A DNA stretch of 64,000 nucleotides from Bradyrhizobium sp. S69. GTDB lineage: Bacteria > Pseudomonadota > Alphaproteobacteria > Rhizobiales > Xanthobacteraceae. The DNA is taken from positions 565,011 to 629,010 of the forward strand of contig NZ_LMUK01000060.1 in NCBI RefSeq assembly GCF_009766005.1. The letters are read 5' to 3'. The notes under the pieces were generated by a model. It was not told the DNA's origin, searched no databases, and saw only the letters and a program-made list of their open reading frames with translations. The translations under genes and the position numbers were made by a program. Below are positions 6,485-15,481 of the stretch, piece after piece; position 1 is the stretch's first letter; each line of letters begins with the position of its first letter.

Positions 6485-7462
6485 TTACCAACGCAACAGC
6501 ACGGAACCCCAGGTGAAGCCACCACCCATGGCCTCCAGCAGCACCAGATCGCCTTTTTTGACGCGTCCGTCGGCCACCGCGACCGATATCGCCAGGGGGA
6601 TCGACGCCGCCGAGGTGTTGCCGTGTAAATCGACGGTCAGCACGACTTTCTGCGGCGCAATATGCAGCTTGTGCGCGGACGCATCGATGATTCGCTTGTT
6701 GGCCTGGTGAGGAATGAACCAGTCGATGTCCTCCACCGTCATGCCGGTCGCGTTGAGCGCGTCCACGATCACGTCGGTGATCATGCCGACGGCGTGCTTG
6801 AAGACTTCACGGCCTTCCATCCGCAGATGACCCACCGTCTGCGTCGAGGACGGGCCGCCGTCGACGTATAGCTTCGACTTGTGCCGGCCGTCGGAACGCA
6901 GATGCGTGGTCAGGATACCGCTGTCGGACGTGTTGCCGGGCTGCTCCTGGGCTTCGAGCACGACGGCGCCCGCGCCATCGCCGAACAGCACGCAGGTGCC
7001 ACGGTCTTCCCAGTCCAGAATTCGCGAGAAGGTTTCGGCGCCGATCACCAGCGCCCGCTTGAACGCGCCGGTGCGCAGGAAATTGTCCGCGGTGGCGAGC
7101 GCGAACACAAAGCCCGAGCAGACCGCCTGTAGGTCGAACGCGGCGCCGTGGTTGATGCCGAGCCCGTGCTGTACCGCGACCGCGGTGGCGGGAAAGGTAT
7201 TGTCCGGTGTCGAGGTCGCCAGCACGATCAGATCGATCGCCTGCGCATCGATCCCGGCATTGGCCAACGCGGCGCGCGCGGCATTGATCGCCAGATGCGA
7301 GGTGAATTCACCCTCGGCGGCGATATGACGTTGCCGGATACCGGTGCGCTGCACGATCCAGTCGTCGGACGTATCAACCCGCGCCGCCAGTTCGGCATTG
7401 GTCAGAATCTGCTGTGGTAGATATGAGCCACAGCCGAGCACGACCGAGCGTATTGCAGTCAC
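6485..7462 (-). CDS. fabH: Beta-ketoacyl-ACP synthase III (KAS III)
   Basis: A 325-residue thiolase-fold enzyme that condenses acetyl-CoA with malonyl-ACP to start fatty acid synthesis. The catalytic triad is visible as Cys115 (QAVCSGFVF), His252 (FIPHQAN) and Asn282 (LHGNTSAAS). It starts with GTG at 7462 and overlaps the plsX stop by four bases (GTGA), so the two are translationally coupled. The plsX-fabH-ihfA-merR order is widely conserved in alphaproteobacteria. Confidence 0.97.
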   Translation of the reverse strand: MTAIRSVVLGCGSYLPQQILTNAELAARVDTSDDWIVQRTGIRQRHIAAEGEFTSHLAINAARAALANAGIDAQAIDLIVLATSTPDNTFPATAVAVQHGLGINHGAAFDLQAVCSGFVFALATADNFLRTGAFKRALVIGAETFSRILDWEDRGTCVLFGDGAGAVVLEAQEQPGNTSDSGILTTHLRSDGRHKSKLYVDGGPSSTQTVGHLRMEGREVFKHAVGMITDVIVDALNATGMTVEDIDWFIPHQANKRIIDASAHKLHIAPQKVVLTVDLHGNTSAASIPLAISVAVADGRVKKGDLVLLEAMGGGFTWGSVLLRW

Positions 7463-8490
7463 GAGACAGCCTCCTGCTCGCGGTGGAGCATCTGATTTAT
7501 CTTGGTAAGGAGATCGTAGCGGACCATCTCATAGCCAACATCAACGGCATAGGCAAAGCCTTCGGCGTCGGTCCCACCATGGCTCTTGACCACGATGCCG
7601 TTCAATCCGAGCAGCAGGCTGCCATTGGACCTGCTGGGGTCCAGCTTGTCGCGCAACGCCCTGAAGGCGTTTTTCGCAAACAGGTAGCCTATTCTGGAGC
7701 GCCAGCTGCTCGCCATGGCGCTGCGCAGAAACTCCGTGATCTGTCGTGCGGTCCCCTCGGCGGTCTTCAAGGCGATGTTGCCGCTGAAGCCCTCGGTCAC
7801 GATCACATCGGCCGCGCCCTTGCCGATGCCGTCACCTTCGACAAAGCCGATATAGTCGAGCTGGGGCAGCTTCATCGCGCGCAACAGCTCGGCAGCTTCG
7901 CGAATTTCCTCATGGCCTTTCATCTCCTCGACGCCAATATTGAGCAGGCCGACCGTGGGCCGCTCAAGGTTGAACAACACGCTCGCCATGGCGCTGCCCA
8001 TTACCGACAGGGCCACGAGGTGTTGCGCGTCGCCGCCGATGGTGGCGCCGAGATCGAGCACGACGGATTCGCCGCGGGCCGTCGGCCAAATCGCTGCGAG
8101 CGCCGGACGGTCTATGCCTGGCAGCATGCGCAGACAAAATCGCCCCATCGCCATCAACGCGCCGGTATTGCCCGCGGAGACCGCAACGTCGGCGTCGCCT
8201 TTCTTGACGGCGTCGATCGCAAGCCACATCGACGACGTCTTGCGGCCGCGGCGCAAAGCCTGGCTCGGCTTGTCGTCGTTGCCGACGGCCACATCGGTAT
8301 GAACGACGCGCGACGCCGCCTTCATCGCCGGATGCCTGGCGAGCTGCGCTTCGATCAGCGCGCTATCGCCGAACAACAGAAACTCGGTGTCGGGGTGTCG
8401 TGACAGCGAAACGGCGGCGCCGGGAATGATGACCGATGCGCCCACGTCGCCACCCATGGCGTCAAGCGCGATTCGAACCTTTTGAGGCAT
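7459..8490 (-). CDS. plsX: Phosphate acyltransferase PlsX
   Basis: A 343-residue protein that makes acyl-phosphate from acyl-ACP, the first step of PlsX/PlsY phosphatidic acid synthesis at the inner membrane. The N-terminal IALDAMGGDVGASVIIPGA motif and the later VTEGFSGNIALKTAEGTA segment are diagnostic. The ATG of MPQKVRIALDAMGGD is used; 47 further upstream codons are open but look non-coding. No rpmF lies upstream; the DUF177 gene is 373 bp away on the same strand. Confidence 0.96.
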   Translation of the reverse strand: MPQKVRIALDAMGGDVGASVIIPGAAVSLSRHPDTEFLLFGDSALIEAQLARHPAMKAASRVVHTDVAVGNDDKPSQALRRGRKTSSMWLAIDAVKKGDADVAVSAGNTGALMAMGRFCLRMLPGIDRPALAAIWPTARGESVVLDLGATIGGDAQHLVALSVMGSAMASVLFNLERPTVGLLNIGVEEMKGHEEIREAAELLRAMKLPQLDYIGFVEGDGIGKGAADVIVTEGFSGNIALKTAEGTARQITEFLRSAMASSWRSRIGYLFAKNAFRALRDKLDPSRSNGSLLLGLNGIVVKSHGGTDAEGFAYAVDVGYEMVRYDLLTKINQMLHREQEAVS

Positions 8491-8863
8491 GTCCGTCCCG
8501 GAAACCTGATCTTGTGCGGACCTCAAAGTGCTCGGCCGCAAACTGGAAATCGTCGCAGATAGCGGCGATCGGCCAAGCGCAACGCCGCACCTCGGCCACA
8601 CCGCGACAATAGCGTCTCCCCGTCCCGACACAACCTCTTGACCCCGCCCTTTTATGTGTCGAGCCGCGGTGAGCTCGAATCGTAAAAAACCGATAACATA
8701 AGCTAATTCAGAGTATTAGAGGGTTTTTTAGCCGACTCTGTATTCACCTTAACGGGAATCACGCGAATGCTCGCGCGGGGTGCGCCCCCTCAACCGCGCT
8801 GCGGCGTTGCTTCCTCAAGCTTTGCCGGTTCTTCGTATCAGCGCGTCCCGTCAGCGCTTTGTT
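8491..8863. other. Intergenic region upstream of plsX
   Basis: These 373 bases probably contain the plsX promoter and the end of the DUF177 transcript. An AT-rich patch (8684-8740) stands out against the GC-rich background and is the best place for a promoter. I see no gene, rpmF remnant or RNA element. Confidence 0.4.
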
Positions 8864-9454
8864 TTAGCGTTTTTTGGGCTTCTTGCCGCCCGGCGCCTTT
8901 GGATCGAGCTGAAGTGCCTTCAGGGCGGCGAACGGATGATCCTCGGGATCGGCAGCCGCGACCAGCGCTTCGAAAACCACGTCCGGCTTGCGCGGATAGG
9001 GATCGATCGCCAGGAACAACGCGTCGGTCGCCAGCCGGCCAAGGTCGATCATGCCGTTTTCGATCGGCTCGGGCGGGTCCGGAATGTCGGCTTCGCTTTC
9101 GTCGCCGTCATCGACCAGATCGGCGAGCGCAGGGATTTGCTCGGGTGGCGCCAAGATCAGATCGATCGGCTCATCGATGTCGTTTTCGATCGGATCGAGG
9201 GTCACGACGCAGGTTTGCCCGATCCGGGCCCGGACCCAGCCCACCACATGGAAGCGGCCACCGCTGTCGGGGGTCACGTCGATCGAGGCGCTCGCCGACA
9301 GGATTTCGCGCAAGCCCGCGGCCTCCGCCATGCCATCGCGCGCGGCGCGATCGGCTTCGATGTCGCGATGCAATCCGGTCTCCGGGATCTTCTCCACCGC
9401 GATCGGAACGCTCCAGGGATCGGCCGGATCCGTCATGCCGTGTGCTCTGTTCAT
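8864..9454 (-). CDS. DUF177 / YceD-family protein
   Basis: A 196-residue protein of the DUF177 family, linked in bacteria and plastids to 23S rRNA accumulation. Visible marks are DPWSVPIAV near the N-terminus, the central beta-rich VVGWVRARIGQTCVVTLDPIENDIDEPIDL with its single Cys (the cluster of a classical DUF177 protein reduced to one), and the acidic DLGRLATDALFLAIDPYPRKP segment before a basic tail (GGKKPKKR). The ATG at 9454 lies two bases after the upstream chaperone stop; an ATG at 9436 is an alternative. Confidence 0.85.
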   Translation of the reverse strand: MNRAHGMTDPADPWSVPIAVEKIPETGLHRDIEADRAARDGMAEAAGLREILSASASIDVTPDSGGRFHVVGWVRARIGQTCVVTLDPIENDIDEPIDLILAPPEQIPALADLVDDGDESEADIPDPPEPIENGMIDLGRLATDALFLAIDPYPRKPDVVFEALVAAADPEDHPFAALKALQLDPKAPGGKKPKKR

Positions 9455-9456
9455 GG

Positions 9457-10032
9457 CTAGGTGCTCAAGCTCTGTGGGACCAAACCCGTTGGCACGGGAA
9501 ATTTCCAGGAAGTGTCTTGCCGAGAAATGTTTTGCAATGCGGCCTCGTCAAAGCCCGCGAGCGCGGCGATCGCCGATCTCGCATAGAGCGCCAGCCGCCG
9601 TGCGTGTTCGATGCCCTGTCCGTTCAATATATTCTTGCACAGCGCTTGCGCCAGCGGCTCCAAGCCTGCCTCCAGCGCGAGATCATAGGCCGCCGCCCGG
9701 CCGTAAAACGCCTCCCCGAAGGCCTGCATTCGTTTTGGCACGGTAAGGTCGCCAACCCCCATTTCGCGCAGATTATCGTCCATATCGTTGCAGAAGCGAT
9801 CGAACAGCGCCTGAGACAGCTCAGCCCCCCCCGGAAGCGACTTCAGCCGCCCCAGCACCATCCACAGATGCAGCACCAGCAGGTCAAAACGGCCATTAAC
9901 CGTGTCCGGCACGCCCAAGTCCCGATAAAACAACGGTTCTCGCGCCTGCGTCACGATCATGCCATAGATGGCCTCAATGGTGCCGCGCGCAGCGACCCGG
10001 GGTTTCCTAAAGTGATTGAACGGCCAAAGCAT
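9457..10032 (-). CDS. Ubiquinol-cytochrome c chaperone (CBP3-like)
   Basis: A 191-residue member of the ubiquinol-cytochrome c chaperone family that helps assemble cytochrome bc1. Diagnostic segments are IEAIYGMIVTQAREPLFYRDLGVPDTVNGRFDLLVLHLWMVLGRL and FCNDMDDNLREMGVGDLTVPKRMQAFGEAFYGR. The ATG of MLWPFNHF at 10032 is chosen; 69 codons upstream are open only because they oppose repeat DNA of bamE. It is divergent from bamE with 107 bases between starts and forms a tight operon with the DUF177 gene (2-base gap). Confidence 0.93.
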   Translation of the reverse strand: MLWPFNHFRKPRVAARGTIEAIYGMIVTQAREPLFYRDLGVPDTVNGRFDLLVLHLWMVLGRLKSLPGGAELSQALFDRFCNDMDDNLREMGVGDLTVPKRMQAFGEAFYGRAAAYDLALEAGLEPLAQALCKNILNGQGIEHARRLALYARSAIAALAGFDEAALQNISRQDTSWKFPVPTGLVPQSLST

Positions 10033-10139
10033 TGTGGGTTCCGCAAGCGAGCCCTTCCGGCCCGCGCCTGTTGCAATCCAGCATGCTGCCCGGTACGTCA
10101 ACGCCTCACGCGATGCAAGGGGACGGGACCAGTTCCAGG

Positions 10140-10670
10140 ATGACCGATACGAGCCCGATATGCTCCCGCGCGCAGGCTGCGCGTGGCCTGCCCGCGACTT
10201 CGCGTGGCCTGCCCGCGACTTCGCGTGGCCTTGCCGCACGCTGGCGCGGCTTGCGCACGGCCGCAGCCGTTGCCTTGATGTGCGCGGTGCTGGGCGGCTG
10301 CCTGACCGGCGAGCAGTTTCAGAAGGGCTATATTCTGCCCCCGGGCGCGCTCGAGCAAATCCCGATCGGGGCGAGCCAGGACCAGGTCCTGATCGTGATG
10401 GGAACGCCCTCGACGGTCGCGACCCTGAGCGGCGAAGTCTTCTATTACATCTCGCAGCGCTCCGAACGCCCGATCGCCTTCATGAACCAGCGCGTCGTCG
10501 ACCAGCGCGTGATCGCGATCTATTTCGACAAAAACCGCCAGGTGCAGCGGCTCGCCAATTACGGGCTGCAAGACGGCAAGATCTTCGACTTCATCAGCCG
10601 CACCACGCCGACCTCGGGCCAGGAGCTCAGCTACCTGACGCCGCTGTTCAAGCTGATCAGCTTCAACTAG
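10140..10670 (+). CDS. bamE: Outer-membrane assembly lipoprotein BamE/OmlA
   Basis: A 176-residue SmpA/OmlA-family lipoprotein of the BAM complex that inserts beta-barrel proteins in the outer membrane. After a long basic N-terminus there is a hydrophobic segment and lipobox LGGC (AAAVALMCAVLGGCLTGEQF), then the BamE fold: LPPGALEQIPIGASQDQVLIVMGTPS and FYYISQRS. The N-terminal 28 residues before the signal peptide are unusual: RGLPATS is duplicated by a 21-bp tandem DNA repeat. An internal start nearer the signal peptide is therefore possible, although I see no strong ribosome binding site there. Confidence 0.9.
   Translation: MTDTSPICSRAQAARGLPATSRGLPATSRGLAARWRGLRTAAAVALMCAVLGGCLTGEQFQKGYILPPGALEQIPIGASQDQVLIVMGTPSTVATLSGEVFYYISQRSERPIAFMNQRVVDQRVIAIYFDKNRQVQRLANYGLQDGKIFDFISRTTPTSGQELSYLTPLFKLISFN
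10181..10241. repeat. 21-bp tandem repeat in the 5' end of bamE
   Basis: Two exact 21-bp units (10181-10201 and 10202-10222) and a partial third encode RGLPATS-RGLPATS-RGLAA. The unit length is a multiple of three, so copy-number change would keep the frame. Confidence 0.85.
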
Positions 10671-10839
10671 CCCTGCTTGTTTCCGGACGTATCGCGGCGC
10701 GACGTGTCGCCGTCCGCGCAAACACAATTTATGATTGCCTGTGATATAATTCACACGTGCGTTTCGTCCCTCCTGCTAGGACGGTTGCGAGCCTCATCAC
10801 GATGGCTCTCACCAGTCACAATTCAGCAGGAGATGTGTC

Positions 10840-11196
10840 ATGGGCTTTTATGGACCGGAACCTTTCGATACCGCACAAGTCACTTATGTCTGGACGGGCC
10901 TCGGCTCGCCGGGCTTCTTCTCCGTCACCGTCGAGGGGCACGCCCCGAATTTCACATCCGGTATCCAACTGGTCCGCGACCCGGAGTGGGTCGGCGGTCT
11001 GGCCATCAGGGTGATGGGGTGGACCGGTCCGCTTGGCAAAGGCACGAAGCCGTACAAGGTCCACGGGACTTTCCCCGGGGCGTTCCTCAAAGAGATCGTG
11101 GTGATCGGCAGCAACAAGCACGAGGTCGTCAAGGTGAAGGAGATTCCGTTCACCACTGACGAGGCGTTTGCCAAGAACGCAGACGCGCTGGTGTAA
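10840..11196 (+). CDS. Hypothetical protein of unknown function
   Basis: A 118-residue protein preceded by CAGGAG about ten bases before the ATG. It has no signal peptide and appears mostly beta-structured, with many aromatic and Gly residues: VTYVWTGLGSPGFFSVTVEGHAPNF, then LAIRVMGWTGPLGKGTKPYKVHGTFPG. The central SPGFFSVTV resembles extracellular beta-sandwich repeats, but I cannot assign a family. A divergent pair of AT-rich boxes around 10728-10760 could hold its promoter. Confidence 0.65.
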   Translation: MGFYGPEPFDTAQVTYVWTGLGSPGFFSVTVEGHAPNFTSGIQLVRDPEWVGGLAIRVMGWTGPLGKGTKPYKVHGTFPGAFLKEIVVIGSNKHEVVKVKEIPFTTDEAFAKNADALV

Positions 11197-11264
11197 CCGC
11201 GCTGATTTACGCGCAGCCGCCGGGGCGGCTGCGCCCATGCCCTGCGCTCCCTGCAAGACGCAAT

Positions 11265-11321
11265 CAAAGCAGGGAGCGAACTGCAAAGCAGGGAGCGAAC
11301 TGCAAAGCAGGGAGCGAATTG
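11265..11321. repeat. Three 19-bp tandem repeats
   Basis: CAAAGCAGGGAGCGAACTG is repeated head to tail at 11265-11283, 11284-11302 and (one change) 11303-11321. It lies between convergent small genes, directly at the stop codon of the 51-codon gene at 11324. Confidence 0.9.
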
Positions 11322-11323
11322 CG

Positions 11324-11479
11324 CTACGACGATTTGTTGATCTTCTTGATCTTGGCGTCGCTGGCCTCGATCGACATCGCAAGCTCCAGGATAGCCTTGG
11401 AGAGCAGTTCGATCGCCTCCTTCTGGTCCTGCGACTTGGAAGCGCGGAGTGCATAGTTCCGTGCGGATGAGAGCGACAT
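11324..11479 (-). CDS. Small conserved-looking 51-residue protein
   Basis: Translated directly from the minus strand: the protein begins MSLSSARNYALRASKSQ, continues with a helix DQKEAIELLSKAILELAMSI and ends KIKKINKSS. AAGGAG lies eight bases before the ATG. It is a single amphipathic helical hairpin without signal or membrane segment, and I recognise no family. It sits downstream of the hppA terminator, so it has its own promoter in 11480-11510 or depends on read-through. The strong ribosome binding site and coherent codon use argue that it is real. Confidence 0.7.
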   Translation of the reverse strand: MSLSSARNYALRASKSQDQKEAIELLSKAILELAMSIEASDAKIKKINKSS

Positions 11480-11505
11480 CGGTTGATCTCCTTGTTGTCC
11501 GGGAA

Positions 11506-11540
11506 TGGAAAAACCCCGCGGCTTGCACCGCGGGGCTTCT
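11506..11540 (-). terminator. Intrinsic terminator of hppA
   Basis: A perfect 8-bp stem CCCCGCGG/CCGCGGGG (11514-11521 with 11528-11535) is followed on the minus strand by TTTTTCC. Confidence 0.88.
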
Positions 11541-11626
11541 GGTCTTGAACGTTGGTGCGCCGCTTATAGCGTTTTCAAGCGAAGTGGGCACCGGTTCGCG
11601 TGAAGAAAACGCGTCAAAATAAGAGT

Positions 11627-13747
11627 CTAGTGCGCCAGGATCGCCAGCAGCAACAGGGCCACGATGTTGGTGATCTTGATCATCGGATTGACCGCCGGAC
11701 CCGCCGTATCCTTGTAGGGATCGCCGACGGTGTCGCCGGTCACCGCGGCCTTGTGGGCGTCGGAGCCCTTGCCGCCGTAATGGCCGTCCTCGATGTACTT
11801 CTTGGCGTTATCCCAGGCGCCGCCGCCCGAGGTCATCGAGATCGCGACGAACAGACCGGTCACGATCACGCCGAGCAGCATGGCGCCGACCGCCGAGAAC
11901 GCCGCCGACTTGCCGGCCGCGCCGCCGCCGGCAATGCCGTAGATGACAAAATAGACGAAGATCGGCGACAGCACCGGCAGCAGCGACGGGATGATCATTT
12001 CCTTGATCGCCGCCTTGGTCAGAAGATCGACCGCCTTGCCGTAATCCGGCTTGTCGGTGCCCTGCATGATGCCTGGCTTTTCGCGGAACTGACGACGCAC
12101 TTCCTCAACGATCGCGCTCGCCGCGCGGCCGACCGCGGTCATGCCCATCGCGCCGAACAGATACGGCAGCAGGCCGCCGAACAGCAGGCCGACCACGACG
12201 TAGGGATTGTTCAGCGAGAAGTCGGGCAGCACGCCCTGGAAGTACGGATACTTCACGGCGTTGGCGATGAAGAATTTGAGGTCTTCATTGTAGGCCGCGA
12301 ACAGCACCAGCGCGCCGAGACCGGCCGAGCCGATCGCATAGCCCTTGGTGACCGCCTTGGTGGTGTTGCCGACCGCGTCGAGCGCGTCGGTGGCCTTGCG
12401 CACTTCCTTGGGCAGGCCGGCCATTTCGGCAATGCCGCCGGCATTGTCGGTGACCGGACCGAAGGCGTCGAGCGCCACGACCATGCCGGCCAGCGCCAGC
12501 ATCGTGGTGGTGGCAATCGCGATGCCGAACAGACCGGCAAGGCTGTAGGTGACGAGAATGCCGGCGATGATCACCAGCGCCGGGCCGGCGGTGGATTCCA
12601 TCGAGATCGCCAGACCCTGGATCACGTTGGTGCCGTGGCCGGTGACCGAGGACGCTGCGATCGACTTCACCGGGCGATAGTCCGTGCCGGTGTAGTATTC
12701 GGTGATCACGATGATCAAGCCGGTCACGACAAGACCGGCGATGCCGCATTCGAACAGCGCCATGCCGGTGTACTTGACGCCTTCCAGCGGACCGAAACCG
12801 ACCAGCCAGTAGATCACGCCGGCGACGCCGAACAGCGACAGCACGCCGGTCGCGATCAGGCCCTTGTACAGCGCGCCCATGATCGACTGGCTGGCCCCGA
12901 GCTTGACGAAGAAAGTGCCGGCGATCGAGGTGAGGATGCAGACACCGCCGATCGCGAGCGGCAGCGTCATCATGTTCACCAGCAGTGGCGAGGTCGCAAA
13001 GAAGATCGCGGCGAGCACCATGGTGGCGACCGCGGTCACCGCATAGGTCTCGAACAGATCGGCGGCCATGCCGGCGCAGTCGCCGACATTGTCGCCGACA
13101 TTGTCGGCGATGGTCGCCGGGTTACGCGGATCGTCTTCGGGAATACCGGCCTCGACCTTGCCGACGAGGTCGCCGCCGACGTCAGCACCCTTGGTGAAGA
13201 TGCCGCCGCCGAGACGGGCGAAGATCGAGATCAGCGAAGCGCCAAAGCCGAGTGCGACCATGGCATCGACCACGGTGCGGCTGTTGGGGGCGAGATCGAG
13301 AACATGCGTCAGATAGGCGAAGTAGATGGTGACGCCGAGCAGCGCCAGACCCGCCACCAGCATGCCGGTGATGGCGCCGGCCTTGAAGGCGAGTTCAAGT
13401 CCGCCGGCCAGCGACGTCGTCGCCGCCTGCGCGGTGCGCACGTTGGCGCGAACCGATACATTCATGCCGATGAAGCCGGCAGCGCCCGACAGCACCGCGC
13501 CGATCAGGAAGCCGACCGCGACCAGCATGCCGAGGAAGTAGGCGAGCAGCGCGAAGATCACGATGCCGACGATACCGATCGTCATGTACTGGCGTTTCAG
13601 ATAGGCCTGCGCGCCTTCGCGCACCGCCGCTGCAATTTCCTGCATCCGCGCATTGCCGGCGTCGGCTTTCATCACCGATGCCGTGGCCCAGATGGCGTAA
13701 ACGATGGAAAGCGCTCCGCAGAGCACAATCGCCCATAATGCTGTCAT
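11627..13747 (-). CDS. hppA: Proton-translocating inorganic pyrophosphatase, K+-independent type
   Basis: A 706-residue polytopic membrane enzyme that hydrolyses pyrophosphate and pumps protons. The catalytic loop GADVGGDLVGKVEAG and the Asp-rich NVGDNVGDCAGMAADLFE are intact. The segment GNTTKAVTKGYAIGSAG has Lys where K+-dependent enzymes have Ala, so it should be the K+-independent type, as in Rhodospirillum. The ATG of MTALWAIVL is chosen over an upstream in-frame start that would add a basic extension to the first membrane helix. It follows thiL with a 240-bp gap and ends at a strong terminator. Confidence 0.97.
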   Translation of the reverse strand: MTALWAIVLCGALSIVYAIWATASVMKADAGNARMQEIAAAVREGAQAYLKRQYMTIGIVGIVIFALLAYFLGMLVAVGFLIGAVLSGAAGFIGMNVSVRANVRTAQAATTSLAGGLELAFKAGAITGMLVAGLALLGVTIYFAYLTHVLDLAPNSRTVVDAMVALGFGASLISIFARLGGGIFTKGADVGGDLVGKVEAGIPEDDPRNPATIADNVGDNVGDCAGMAADLFETYAVTAVATMVLAAIFFATSPLLVNMMTLPLAIGGVCILTSIAGTFFVKLGASQSIMGALYKGLIATGVLSLFGVAGVIYWLVGFGPLEGVKYTGMALFECGIAGLVVTGLIIVITEYYTGTDYRPVKSIAASSVTGHGTNVIQGLAISMESTAGPALVIIAGILVTYSLAGLFGIAIATTTMLALAGMVVALDAFGPVTDNAGGIAEMAGLPKEVRKATDALDAVGNTTKAVTKGYAIGSAGLGALVLFAAYNEDLKFFIANAVKYPYFQGVLPDFSLNNPYVVVGLLFGGLLPYLFGAMGMTAVGRAASAIVEEVRRQFREKPGIMQGTDKPDYGKAVDLLTKAAIKEMIIPSLLPVLSPIFVYFVIYGIAGGGAAGKSAAFSAVGAMLLGVIVTGLFVAISMTSGGGAWDNAKKYIEDGHYGGKGSDAHKAAVTGDTVGDPYKDTAGPAVNPMIKITNIVALLLLAILAH

Positions 13748-13987
13748 TGAATTTGCCTCAGATCCCTGATTGTAACCCCCACGCCATAACCGCGGACGCG
13801 GTCGGCGCATAAAACGGAGGCCTTACCCTGCCCACTGGGCGGCCCCTCAAATCGGCGGGACCATGCCAAAATCACATCCCGGGCGCAACGCCGTGGAGGG
13901 CCTAAACCGTCGATTTCAGACGGTATTTAGACGAAAGCCAGGCTTGTTTAGATCGAAGCTAGCCTTGCGCCATCGCGCGCGGAACCG

Positions 13988-14977
13988 TCAAAAATGGCTG
14001 TAGGACAGCCGCTGGAGCGCGATATCCCTGCCCTCAGCGTCCAAAAATCGAGGAACCGACTTTCCCGCGGTGACCGTGCCGATCGCGGTCACGGCAATCC
14101 CGGCCAGCCCCGCGGCCCGGGCGAACGCCTCAATGTGATTCTGTGGAATCGCGCATAAAATCTCATAATCATCGCCGCCCGAGACGATGGATTCGATCCC
14201 GACGGTGCCGCTTGCAACGAGCGACGCGGCCACGCCAGACAACGGGATGCGCGCGACATCGATGGTCGCGGACACGCCGGAGGCACGGCAAAGCTTTGTC
14301 AGATCACCGGCGAGACCATCGGATACGTCCATCGCGGCCTGCGCGTGATCGCGAACCGCCGAGGCGAGTGCGGTGCGCGGCTGCGGCACGCGATAGCGTC
14401 CGACCAGCAAATCCCTGGCCGCGGCGTCGTCCGCAAGCGCGGTTGCGACCGCACCGTGCTTGAGAACGTCAAGACCGAGCGCCGCGTCGCCGATCGTTCC
14501 CGTCACCACCACGAGATCGCCGGGCTTGGCACCACTGCGGCGAACCATCCTGCCCGCGCCGACGCGCCCGAACGCCGTGATCGAAATCATCAGCGGCCCC
14601 GGGGTCGAGACCGTGTCGCCGCCCAGCAGCGGGCAGCCGAACCGCGCGGTATCCTCGCCGAGCGCCTGCGCGAACGGCTTCAGCCAGCCGTCATCGGCAG
14701 CCCGCAGCGCCAGCGTCAGCACGCATCCGGCCGGCGACGCGCCCTTGGCCGCGAGATCCGACAGATTAACCCCGAGCGCCTTGCGCGCGATGGTGTCGGG
14801 CGGATCGTCGGGCAGGAAATGCACGCCTTCGACGATGGCGTCTGTGGTGACCACGATATCGTCGCCCAACGCCTTGAGAATCGCCGCATCGTCGCCGAGA
14901 TCGAATGCGCCGGGATCGGTCGCCAGCGGCATGAAATAGCGCGCAATCAGCGAGTCCTCGGCGGACGCGCTAGCCAC
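13988..14977 (-). CDS. thiL: Thiamine-monophosphate kinase
   Basis: A 329-residue PurM/ThiL-fold kinase that phosphorylates thiamine monophosphate to thiamine pyrophosphate. Motifs are DLGDDAAIL near the N-terminus, VNLSDLAAKGASPAG, LGGDTVSTPG, VTGTIGDAALGLDVL and DVSDGLAGDL (metal and ATP binding). The GTG start at 14977 fits homologues beginning M/VASASAEDSLIARYF and overlaps nusB by eight bases. It closes the ribD-ribE-ribH-nusB-thiL cluster. Confidence 0.95.
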   Translation of the reverse strand: MASASAEDSLIARYFMPLATDPGAFDLGDDAAILKALGDDIVVTTDAIVEGVHFLPDDPPDTIARKALGVNLSDLAAKGASPAGCVLTLALRAADDGWLKPFAQALGEDTARFGCPLLGGDTVSTPGPLMISITAFGRVGAGRMVRRSGAKPGDLVVVTGTIGDAALGLDVLKHGAVATALADDAAARDLLVGRYRVPQPRTALASAVRDHAQAAMDVSDGLAGDLTKLCRASGVSATIDVARIPLSGVAASLVASGTVGIESIVSGGDDYEILCAIPQNHIEAFARAAGLAGIAVTAIGTVTAGKSVPRFLDAEGRDIALQRLSYSHF

Positions 14978-15479
14978 GGATAAACTCGTCCGACCGAAAC
15001 TGCCGGGCGATCTGGTCGAGCACCGCATTCACCATGCCGGTCTCTTCAGCTTCGACAAAGGCATGGGCGACATCGACATATTCGGAAACTACGACCCGCC
15101 CCGGCACATCCTTGCGATGCTCGAGTTCGTAGGAACCGGCCCGCAATACCGCGCGCAGGATGGCGTCGATCCGCTTCAAGGGCCAGCCCTTCGACAGCGC
15201 CTCGTCGATCAAGGGATCGAGCTTGGCCTGATCGCGCACCACGCCTGACACGACGTCGCGGAAGAACGCGGCTTCCGCCGGCAGATAGGTGTCGCCCTCG
15301 ACCTCGTTGCCGAGCCAATGGCTCTCGAACTCGGCAAAAATGTCGTTGATGCCGGCGCCGCCGATATCCATCTGATACAGTGCCTGCACCGCCGCGAGCC
15401 GTGCGGCGCCGCGCCGGTTGGCTTTCTTGTCGGCAGTTTTCGCCGGCTTCTTGTCCTGGTTGTTTTTGTTGTCTGCCAT
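14970..15479 (-). CDS. nusB: Transcription antitermination factor NusB
   Basis: A 169-residue all-helical protein that binds boxA RNA with NusE (S10) in rRNA antitermination. After a Lys-rich disordered start come RGAARLAAVQALYQMDIGG, the IDAILRAVLRAGSYELEH core and VVVSEYVDVAHAFVEAEETGMVNAVLDQIAR, all typical of NusB. The ATG of MADNKNN at 15479 is used; a TTG six bases upstream also overlaps the ribH stop. It lies between ribH and thiL. Confidence 0.96.
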   Translation of the reverse strand: MADNKNNQDKKPAKTADKKANRRGAARLAAVQALYQMDIGGAGINDIFAEFESHWLGNEVEGDTYLPAEAAFFRDVVSGVVRDQAKLDPLIDEALSKGWPLKRIDAILRAVLRAGSYELEHRKDVPGRVVVSEYVDVAHAFVEAEETGMVNAVLDQIARQFRSDEFIRG

Positions 15480-15481
15480 GA

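Noticed and set aside
11600..13738. A 712-codon plus-strand frame opposite hppA, rich in His, Arg, Asp and Gly
   Set aside because: It is the antisense shadow of the pyrophosphatase gene; composition follows the third-position GC bias of the real gene and there is no ribosome binding site or family.
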